Of a stretch of DNA of 19,370 nucleotides, positions 14,448 through 19,370 are shown in pieces. The stretch is from an uncultured Lachnobacterium sp. (GTDB lineage: Bacteria > Bacillota > Clostridia > Lachnospirales > Lachnospiraceae). Both the position numbers and the translations under genes were made by a program. The DNA is taken from positions 1-19,370 of the forward strand of contig URLU01000017.1 of NCBI GenBank assembly GCA_900548765.1. Direction: 5' to 3'. Position 1 is the first letter of the stretch. Each line of letters starts with the position of its first letter. Below the pieces are notes generated by a model. That model was not told the DNA's origin and searched no databases. It was given only the letters and a program-made list of their open reading frames with translations.

Positions 14448-16457
14448 CTAACCGTTTATCATATCGAACAACTGCTCTTCTGTAATAACCGGTATTCCCA
14501 GAGACTGTGCCTTTGTGAGCTTGCTTCCTGCCGCTTCTCCTGCTACCAGATAATCAGTCTTTTTCGACACAGAGCCCGTACATTTGCCGCCATTTTTTTC
14601 GATGAGCTCTACCGCTTCTTTTCTGCCAAGCGTAGGCAGTGTGCCTGTGACAACTATTGTAAGCCCACTGAGCTTGTCTCCTGCCTCCTCATCCCTGGAA
14701 ACGGTCATATTGACACCAAGCTCCTGCATTTCGTCAATCGCCTGTCTGTTAAGGCTGTCAGCAAAATATTCTATGATACAGCCTGCCGTTGTAGCTCCGA
14801 TATCATCAATAGCCACCAGGTCATCAAAACCTGCTTCCTGTAAGCTCTGTATAGAATCAAAATGCTTCATAATAGCTTTTGCTGTATTCTTGCCCACATT
14901 TCGTATGCCAAGTCCTGTCAGAAGCTGAACTGCATCATTCTGCTTTGATGCCTGTATTGCCTTAAGGACATTGTCAGTTCCCTTTTTCTTGCCGATGATT
15001 CCTTTTTCTATAAGCTCATCCCTGACATTTTCAAGCTTGTATATATCAGCAAAGGTATGCACATATCCATTTTTTACCAGAGCATCTATTATTGACTCAC
15101 CAAGTCCGATTATATTCATGGCATCCAGTGAACAGAAGTAGGACAGGGTTCTGGTAAGCTGTGCCGGACAAAGGGGATTAAAGCACCTGATGTCTGCTGT
15201 ATCGCCCTCTCTCTCAAGCTTACTGCCACATACAGGACAGTGTGTCGGTGCTGTAAATACTTTATCAGGTTCCTCGACACAGCCGTTTAATTTTGGAATA
15301 ATCTCACCGCTCTTAAATAATTTATATGCGCCTCCGATTCCAATATGCATATCATTTATATAATCCTGATTGTGAAGTGTTGCCCTTGTCACATTGGTAC
15401 CGCAGAGTCTTGCCGGCTTTCCAGTCTCTTTGTCGTGAAAAACTCCTGTAAAAGTCAGCCTGCCTGTCCTGCCCACATCCACCAGTATTTCATCCATCAC
15501 GACAACTCTCTCTTCCGGTGGATACTTGTATGCTATATGACCGCTTGTATACTTGCTTCCTGCCGGAAAGTCGTCACGATAACTGATTTCATCAATTTTT
15601 ACAACAGCTCCATCAATATCATATTCTAAGCTGCTTCGCATCTCAGCAATCTCATCAATTGCCTTTAGCACTTCCTCTGCATTCGCACATTTTCTATGAA
15701 AAACCACAGGAACATCCTTCTTGCTCAATATATCCATGCTCTTGCAATGGCTCTCCACAAGCTCCTCAGGTCCCTGCTGTACATTGAATACAAACATCCT
15801 AAGTCCACGCTCTCTTGTAATTGAAGGGTCAAGCTGTCTTAAGGTTCCAGCCGCAAGATTACGCGGATTAGCAGCTATTTTCCTGCCGTTCTTTTCCTGA
15901 ATCTCATTGTATTTTTCAAAATCCTCATGAGACATATAGACTTCTCCACGAAGCTGAAGCATGTCATAAGGCAGGTCTATATACCTTTTGACATCAGGTA
16001 TCACCATGGCATTGGCAGTTACATCCTCGCCAATCAGACCATCGCCTCTTGTCTCAGCCAGAGTCAGTCTCAGCCTGCCTGTCTCATCCTTCTCATAACG
16101 CAGGGTCATTGAGAGTCCATCTATTTTTGTTTCCACAGAAAATGCACAGTCTGGATGCATAGTCTGCACCTTTTCCACCCAGGCTGTTACATCCTCTTTT
16201 GTAAATACATCCTCAATGGACAGCATAGGTACATCATGAGTCACCTTGACACCTGCCTCACGCTTGGCAGTTCCTCCGATTTTCTGGGATGGCGAATCCG
16301 GTGTAACCCACTCCGGATGTTCTTTCTCAGCAGCCTTAAGCTTAATCATCAACTGGTCATACTCATAGTCGCTGATTTCAGATGTATCCTGATTGTAATA
16401 TTTATCCATGTGATAATTGATGGTATCAATTAATGCTGAATATTCTTTAAAATCCAT
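14448..16457 (-). CDS. ligA: NAD+-dependent DNA ligase LigA
   Basis: LigA seals nicks in replication and repair, using NAD+ to adenylate an active-site lysine. The 669-residue product has the full bacterial architecture: Ia domain and adenylation domain with the KxDG motif (ETKIDGLSM, K111 in this numbering), an OB-fold, a four-cysteine zinc finger (CPVCGSKLE ... CFNPLCPAQ, about residues 405-430), helix-hairpin-helix repeats (GLGIRNVGKNTAKAI and following) and a C-terminal BRCT domain (LSGLTIVVTGTLPTLGRKEA onward). The open frame extends four codons to a TTG at 16469, but those codons contain the GGAG ribosome site, so the ATG at 16457 is chosen. It lies 37 bases after rluF and 32 bases before the exonuclease gene. 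Confidence 0.96.
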   Translation of the reverse strand: MDFKEYSALIDTINYHMDKYYNQDTSEISDYEYDQLMIKLKAAEKEHPEWVTPDSPSQKIGGTAKREAGVKVTHDVPMLSIEDVFTKEDVTAWVEKVQTMHPDCAFSVETKIDGLSMTLRYEKDETGRLRLTLAETRGDGLIGEDVTANAMVIPDVKRYIDLPYDMLQLRGEVYMSHEDFEKYNEIQEKNGRKIAANPRNLAAGTLRQLDPSITRERGLRMFVFNVQQGPEELVESHCKSMDILSKKDVPVVFHRKCANAEEVLKAIDEIAEMRSSLEYDIDGAVVKIDEISYRDDFPAGSKYTSGHIAYKYPPEERVVVMDEILVDVGRTGRLTFTGVFHDKETGKPARLCGTNVTRATLHNQDYINDMHIGIGGAYKLFKSGEIIPKLNGCVEEPDKVFTAPTHCPVCGSKLEREGDTADIRCFNPLCPAQLTRTLSYFCSLDAMNIIGLGESIIDALVKNGYVHTFADIYKLENVRDELIEKGIIGKKKGTDNVLKAIQASKQNDAVQLLTGLGIRNVGKNTAKAIMKHFDSIQSLQEAGFDDLVAIDDIGATTAGCIIEYFADSLNRQAIDEMQELGVNMTVSRDEEAGDKLSGLTIVVTGTLPTLGRKEAVELIEKNGGKCTGSVSKKTDYLVAGEAAGSKLTKAQSLGIPVITEEQLFDMING

Positions 16458-16494
16458 ATTTTTCTCCAAAATTTAACTATATTCCATGAGTTTT

Positions 16495-17238
16495 CTACTC
16501 TTTGTCCATAACTGGGGCATTTGAGGAATTGAATATAAGTCTCTGAAGCTTCTTATATTCCGCCTCTGTCACATCCCTGTACCCGCCTTCCTTCAAATCG
16601 CCAAGCTCTATGTTCATAATTCTGACTCTTTGAAGCTCTACTACCCTGTAGCCAAAGTACTCGCACATTCGTCTTATCTGCCTGTTGTAGCCCTGAGTAA
16701 GGATGATTTTAAATGTGCGGGACGACAGCTTCTTCACATGGCATTTTCTGGTAGTCACGCCTAACTCCACAAGGGGCACACCTCCGGCAAGCCCCCTGAT
16801 AAAACTGTCTGAGACAGGCTTATTGACTGTGACTATATATTCCTTCTCATGCATGTTGCCGGACCGCATCATCTTATTTACTATATCCCCATTATTGGTC
16901 AGCAGTAAAAGTCCCTTGGAATCCTTGTCAAGCCTCCCTATAGGGTATATGCGTTTTGGATAATTAATATAATCAATTACATTATTTTTTTCTCTTTTTT
17001 CTGCTGTACATACAATTCCAACCGGCTTATTGAAGGCTATAAGTATCATTTCCTCCTCTTTTGTGACCTCTTTGCCATTGTAGTACACCTTCTGTCCTGA
17101 GCAGACCTTGTCTCCGGTTGCTGCAACCCTGCCGTCAATAAGCACATTTCCTGCCTCCACCTGCCTGTCTGCCTCTCTGCGGGAACAGACTCCTGCCTCG
17201 CTTAAAAATTTATTTATTCTTACACCATTATTTTCCAT
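16495..17238 (-). CDS. rluF: 23S rRNA pseudouridine synthase, RluF-like (RsuA/RluB/E/F family)
   Basis: This enzyme isomerises a uridine to pseudouridine in 23S rRNA. An N-terminal S4 domain (RINKFLSEAGVCSRREADRQ in two parts) is followed by the RsuA-family catalytic domain with IYPIGRLDKDSKGLLLLTN in adjoining blocks, where the Asp of GRLD is the nucleophile, then MHEKEYIVTV and LTQGYNRQIRRMCEYFGY. The spacing and these blocks resemble E. coli RluF (position 2604) more than RluB, but the exact target is inferred. The start is uncertain: ATG 17238 begins MENNGVRINKFL, matching the family, while an ATG at 17259 would add 7 residues. Neither has a strong ribosome site. It leads the rluF-ligA-exonuclease-metA run. 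Confidence 0.88.
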   Translation of the reverse strand: MENNGVRINKFLSEAGVCSRREADRQVEAGNVLIDGRVAATGDKVCSGQKVYYNGKEVTKEEEMILIAFNKPVGIVCTAEKREKNNVIDYINYPKRIYPIGRLDKDSKGLLLLTNNGDIVNKMMRSGNMHEKEYIVTVNKPVSDSFIRGLAGGVPLVELGVTTRKCHVKKLSSRTFKIILTQGYNRQIRRMCEYFGYRVVELQRVRIMNIELGDLKEGGYRDVTEAEYKKLQRLIFNSSNAPVMDKE

Positions 17239-17263
17239 ATCACACGTTCTTTCCCACATACCC

Positions 17264-17327
17264 AGATATATAAAAAATCTGTCACTACATTTTCCTGAGT
17301 GCTAATATATACATAAAACCCGTCACT
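17264..17327. repeat. Imperfect 23-bp direct repeat upstream of rluF, period 41 bp
   Basis: The two copies, 17264-17286 and 17305-17327 (plus-strand reading), match at 18 of 23 positions without gaps and both end in GTCACT after an AT-rich core with TATA. They lie between the SH3-protein terminator and rluF, where a promoter and regulator sites would be expected. No known operator was recognised. Confidence 0.45.
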
Positions 17328-17332
17328 GGCAG
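17304..17332 (-). promoter_or_regulatory. Possible weak promoter for rluF-ligA-exonuclease-metA
   Basis: On the minus strand CTGCCA (17332-17327) and TATATT (17309-17304) are 17 bases apart, matching sigma-A boxes at 4 and 5 of 6 positions. The unit needs a promoter here because a terminator lies upstream. The sequence is AT-rich, so chance matches are likely. Confidence 0.3.
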
Positions 17333-17354
17333 CTTTTGTTGCATACTTTGGTAT

Positions 17355-17384
17355 TAAAATGCGGAGACTTTTTCAAGCCTCCGC
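17355..17384 (-). terminator. Hairpin terminator of the SH3-domain protein gene
   Basis: On the minus strand, GCGGAGGCTT pairs with AAGTCTCCGC (10 bp, one G-T pair) around a GAAA loop, at 17384-17361. It begins 17 bases after the SH3-protein stop. The T tract that follows is short (ATTTTAAT), so termination may be incomplete. Confidence 0.75.
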
Positions 17385-17401
17385 TTCATCATCTGTTACA
17401 A

Positions 17402-18556
17402 CTAATTTACAGTCTCAAGGAACTCTGTTTTAATATATCCAATCTGCTCTCTGTACTCAACCTTTGTCCATTCACCCTCAGTTCCAACTGCTGTGAATCT
17501 TGTACCCATATCACATCTGCCGAGCTTATCGCCATCTGTACTTGCTGAATTTCTGATGTTTACACCATCTGTTGTCTGAACAGTCCAGGTAGATGGGGTC
17601 TCCTCCTGCGCTGTAGTATCCTCTGCGGTCTGATTATCAGCAGTCTGGTCATCTGTGGCAGTATCATCTGTTGTAGCAGCATCTGTTGTCTGGTCTGCAG
17701 CCCCATCATCTGTGGTCTGACCATCAGCTGTTGTATCGTCAGCTGCTGTTCCATCATCAACAGGAGCCTCTGTATCAGGAGTAACCTCTGTACTGCCCTC
17801 TGTTGTATCCTGTATTGTATTAATTGATGCAGCCCACTGCTTTATAGCTCCATCAAGCGTTGACTGAATCATATTTGCAAGGTTGGCATCAGCTGTCAGG
17901 GCTTCATTGTACTTGGTCTGTACTTCCTGCTGTAATGCTGTAAAATCCTCTTGCTGCATATATTTCTGCACAACTGCATATACATCTGAATCCATTGTAT
18001 TTTCTACGAAGCTTAGGTTGAATATGCTGTACAAATTGTTGATGTGCATATTGCCATTTGCATCTGTCTCTACGTAGAAGAAGTCAAGTGTTGGAGCCAG
18101 TGTATCTATTCCATAGAATTTGATTTCATTATATACAGATACAAAATATGAGCCATCTGTAAGTCCTGCTTTGCTATAACACTTAATATTCTGGATTGAC
18201 TCGTAATACTGGCTGAGCACACCTATATAGCTCTTCTCATTGTTGCTGATTGGGTATGCGATTTTTTCAAGTGAATCCAAATCATCTGCTACGTATGCTG
18301 TGTAGTAATTATTGAGGAGATTTGTTATCGCCTCATTGCCGTCCACTGAGTAATCCTTGTCAAAGGCAAAGCTCTCTGCCACACTGGCTGTTGACTCTGT
18401 GCTGCCATCTGTTTTCTTAGAAGCCGATGGCTTTGCCATAAATGCAAGCACCAGCACAAAAACCACAAAGAGCCCCACTGCTCCTATATACCTTTTCTTT
18501 TCTATACAGAATTTCTTAATTTTATCTATATCTATTTTTTTCAAAAAGTCTTTCAT
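17402..18556 (-). CDS. Membrane-anchored protein with Thr/Asp-rich linker and C-terminal SH3b domain
   Basis: I do not recognise a named family for the full 384-residue protein. Residues 1-22 are basic and presumably cytoplasmic. Residues 24-40 form one membrane helix (GAVGLFVVFVLVLAFMA), so the rest should be outside the cell. Residues 65-245 form a folded region of unknown type, with a start (ITNLLNNYYTAYVADD) that recalls NTF2-like domains. Residues 247-322 are a low-complexity linker of Thr, Asp, Ala, Glu and Gln. Residues 324-382 are an SH3b domain (VNIRNSAST...LGRCDMGTRF...WTKVEY...GYIKTEFLE), a fold that often binds peptidoglycan. The likely role is at the cell wall. GGAGG 7 bases before the ATG supports the start. 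It lies 44 bases downstream of a tRNA gene and ends at its own terminator. Confidence 0.85.
   Translation of the reverse strand: MKDFLKKIDIDKIKKFCIEKKRYIGAVGLFVVFVLVLAFMAKPSASKKTDGSTESTASVAESFAFDKDYSVDGNEAITNLLNNYYTAYVADDLDSLEKIAYPISNNEKSYIGVLSQYYESIQNIKCYSKAGLTDGSYFVSVYNEIKFYGIDTLAPTLDFFYVETDANGNMHINNLYSIFNLSFVENTMDSDVYAVVQKYMQQEDFTALQQEVQTKYNEALTADANLANMIQSTLDGAIKQWAASINTIQDTTEGSTEVTPDTEAPVDDGTAADDTTADGQTTDDGAADQTTDAATTDDTATDDQTADNQTAEDTTAQEETPSTWTVQTTDGVNIRNSASTDGDKLGRCDMGTRFTAVGTEGEWTKVEYREQIGYIKTEFLETVN
17591..17818 (-). repeat. Degenerate in-gene repeat encoding the Thr/Asp/Ala linker
   Basis: The DNA repeats short units built on GATGAT/GACCAG/ACAACAG (plus-strand CATCTGTTGT, CATCTGTGGTCTG variants), encoding runs such as DDTTADGQTTDDG. 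The copies are not exact and the period is irregular. Such stretches can change length by slippage in steps of three bases without breaking the frame. Confidence 0.6.
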
Positions 18557-18591
18557 TGGAAATCCTCCGTCTATCTCATCTTATCAATATT

Positions 18592-18597
18592 ATTATA
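18592..18597 (-). promoter_or_regulatory. Isolated -10-like TATAAT between tRNA-Arg and the SH3-protein gene
   Basis: A perfect TATAAT starts 3 bases after the tRNA end on the minus strand, 35 bases before the SH3-protein ATG. No good -35 exists at the right distance; it would fall in the tRNA T arm. It may be a weak promoter for the SH3-protein gene, or simply AT-rich spacer with the gene read through from the tRNA promoter. Confidence 0.25.
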
Positions 18598-18600
18598 TAG

Positions 18601-18672
18601 TGCACTCGACGGGAATCGAACCCGTATCCCGGGAGTCGGAGTCCCGTATTCTATCCATTAAACTACGACTGC
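18601..18672 (-). tRNA. tRNA-Arg, anticodon CCG
   Basis: Folded by hand: acceptor 5' strand GCAGTCG, D arm with two G-U pairs, anticodon stem CGGGA/TCCCG with loop CTCCGAC (anticodon CCG, reading the Arg codon CGG), variable loop GGAT, T arm ACGGG/CCCGT with loop TTCGATT, acceptor 3' strand CGAGTGC and discriminator A. CCA is not encoded. Six of seven acceptor pairs are normal, but position 4 against 69 is G-G; the 3' strand would expect a C at position 4. The rest of the fold is sound, so I call it a tRNA rather than a pseudogene. Confidence 0.92.
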
Positions 18673-18698
18673 ATATGTTTAAGCTAACCAACTATAAT

Positions 18699-18728
18699 AA
18701 AATATCACAAAGCTATTATACATGTCAA
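18699..18728 (-). promoter_or_regulatory. Predicted promoter of tRNA-Arg
   Basis: TTGACA (18728-18723) is followed after 18 bases by TATTTT (18704-18699), with TG one base before it. A start near 18691 leaves a leader of about 20 bases before the tRNA. It lies just after the stop of the small membrane ORF. Confidence 0.5.
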
Positions 18729-18743
18729 TTGTAAGCGCACTAT

Positions 18744-18821
18744 TTACTTCTTTCTTTTTATCAAAATCACTGCCAGTGCCATTGCACACAGCACAAATGA
18801 CAGCCACATTGTGTAGTCCAT
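18744..18821 (-). CDS. Small single-pass membrane peptide, 25 residues, uncharacterised
   Basis: This open frame is too short for normal gene calling but has every mark of a real gene. The ATG at 18821 is preceded by AAGGAGAGG at ideal spacing (5 bases from AAGGAG). A complete sigma-A promoter lies about 30 bases further upstream. The protein starts MDYTMW, then has a hydrophobic run of about 15 residues (LSFVLCAMALAVILI), and ends KRKK, which by the positive-inside rule puts the C-terminus in the cytoplasm. I recognise no family. Possibilities include a small membrane regulator, a KdpF-like accessory peptide or a type I toxin-like peptide; nothing here decides between them. It lies between tRNA-Arg and the divergent DAHP synthase gene. 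No terminator was seen after it, so its transcript may run into the tRNA. Confidence 0.68.
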   Translation of the reverse strand: MDYTMWLSFVLCAMALAVILIKRKK

Positions 18822-18857
18822 AACCTCTCCTTATCAAAAACATAAATTTTTTATCTA

Positions 18858-18886
18858 ATTATAGCTGTTTAAATAGCTTATTGCAA
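18858..18886 (-). promoter_or_regulatory. Predicted sigma-A promoter of the small membrane ORF
   Basis: TTGCAA (18886-18881) and a perfect TATAAT (18863-18858) are separated by 17 bases on the minus strand. The start would be near 18851, giving a leader of about 30 bases to the small ORF. The -35 box lies one base from the -35 box of the opposite promoter. Confidence 0.7.
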
Positions 18887-18887
18887 A

Positions 18888-18916
18888 TTGACATCGACAT
18901 ATTTTTACATTATCAT
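18888..18916 (+). promoter_or_regulatory. Predicted sigma-A promoter of the DAHP synthase gene
   Basis: A perfect TTGACA (18888-18893) is followed after 17 bases by TATCAT (18911-18916). The start near 18923 leaves a leader of about 23 bases with AAAGGAG as ribosome site. This leader is too short to hold a T-box or a leader-peptide attenuator, so any feedback control would act on the promoter or on the enzyme. Confidence 0.75.
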
Positions 18917-18945
18917 TTATTTTTGTAAAAAGAAAGGAGTTACTT

Positions 18946-19370
18946 ATGAGTTTCACATTTTTAAATCAGCTTCCAACTCCTGCTGAGATTAAGGAACAGT
19001 ACCCTGTATCAAAGGAGTTTACAGAATTAAAAAAACAGCGTGATGCAATGATTTCTGATGTTATCACTGGAAAGGATGACAGGTTCCTGCTTATTATCGG
19101 ACCATGCTCTGCTGACAATGAGGATTCTGTATGCGATTACGTAAGCAGACTTACCAAGATTCAGGATGACGTCAAAGATAAGGTAATTATCATTCCAAGA
19201 ATATATACTAATAAACCTCGTACAACCGGTGAGGGTTATAAGGGAATCGCTTCACAGCCAGATCCTGAGAAAGCGCCTGACATGATAGAGGGTCTGATTG
19301 CCATGAGAAAAATGCATATCCGTGCAGTAAACGAAAGTGGCCTGACCTGTGCAGATGAAATGCTCTATCC
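18946..19370 (+). CDS. aroF: 3-deoxy-7-phosphoheptulonate synthase, type I (N-terminal part; runs off right edge)
   Basis: DAHP synthase joins phosphoenolpyruvate and erythrose 4-phosphate, the first step to chorismate and the aromatic amino acids. The first 141 residues are visible, translated by hand from the ATG at 18946 (AAAGGAG 6 bases upstream). The AroF/G/H-type signature is clear: IIGPCSADNE at about 50-59 with the metal-ligand cysteine C54, PRIYTNKPRTTGEGYKG at 84-100 with the PEP-binding KPRTT, and AVNESGLTCADEMLYP at the edge. The roughly 45-residue N-terminal extension before the barrel (PTPAEIKEQYPVS) is where feedback inhibitors act in this class. Which aromatic amino acid it senses cannot be told. 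It is the only plus-strand gene in the window. Confidence 0.92.
   Translation, partial: MSFTFLNQLPTPAEIKEQYPVSKEFTELKKQRDAMISDVITGKDDRFLLIIGPCSADNEDSVCDYVSRLTKIQDDVKDKVIIIPRIYTNKPRTTGEGYKGIASQPDPEKAPDMIEGLIAMRKMHIRAVNESGLTCADEMLY

Noticed and set aside
17560..17760. Minus-strand 66-codon frame rich in Gln and Met inside the SH3-protein gene
   Set aside because: It is the shifted frame of the Thr/Asp repeat linker; its repetitive composition follows from the repeat.
18357..18734. Plus-strand 125-codon frame across the tRNA and the SH3-protein start
   Set aside because: It reads through the antisense of a tRNA and of a real gene start, with no ribosome site or motif.
18917..18945. T-box, riboswitch or Trp/Tyr leader peptide before the DAHP synthase gene
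   Set aside because: The predicted leader is only about 23 bases, too short for such elements.
1..19370. CRISPR arrays, insertion sequences, prophage or defence genes
   Set aside because: No regularly spaced repeats, transposase or integrase motifs, or attachment-site duplications were seen; the window is mostly conserved chromosomal genes.

Overview
The window looks like a chromosomal segment from a spore-forming Clostridia bacterium, most likely Lachnospiraceae (the Roseburia/Agathobacter type). This is inferred from the gene order nusB-xseA-xseB-ispA-dxs-tlyA-nadK-argR-recN-spoIVB, from glgC paired with glgD, and from moderate-to-low GC. All genes read on the minus strand except the partial gene at the right edge. 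No insertion sequence, phage, CRISPR array or rRNA was found, so most of the content is conserved housekeeping DNA.

Layout, following the direction of minus-strand transcription from the right. (1) At 18946-19370 the start of a DAHP synthase gene (aromatic amino acid entry step) reads rightward. Its promoter stands back to back, one base apart at the -35 boxes, with a promoter for a 25-residue single-pass membrane peptide at 18744-18821 that no standard gene model would list. Then come a tRNA-Arg(CCG) with one acceptor-stem mismatch and a membrane-anchored SH3b protein, ended by a hairpin terminator at 17361-17384. (2) 17238-11974 carries rluF, ligA, a large DEDDh exonuclease with a cysteine-rich tail, and metA, tightly packed. 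(3) 11901-9161 carries glgC-glgD (ADP-glucose synthesis for glycogen) followed by an Asp23-family gene, from a promoter at 11933-11960 to a terminator at 9103-9127. (4) 9078-685 is a nine-gene run with start/stop overlaps or very short gaps at most junctions: nusB (transcription), xseA/xseB (exonuclease VII), ispA and dxs (isoprenoids), tlyA (rRNA methylation), nadK (NADP), argR (arginine control) and recN (break repair). (5) At 644-1 is the 5' part of spoIVB, the forespore signalling protease.

The most interesting feature is regulatory. At the recN/spoIVB junction a perfect 11-bp inverted repeat followed by a T-rich run looks like the recN terminator. Its 3' arm contains the spoIVB start codon, and a near-ideal sigma-G-type promoter is laid through its 5' arm, so that forespore transcripts should start in the loop and lack the hairpin. 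A similar promoter-inside-terminator arrangement appears before nusB (9103-9155). Both are inferences from sequence pattern. Several genes were given starts shorter than the longest open frame because a clear Shine-Dalgarno points to an internal ATG (recN, argR, the asp23-family gene, ligA).
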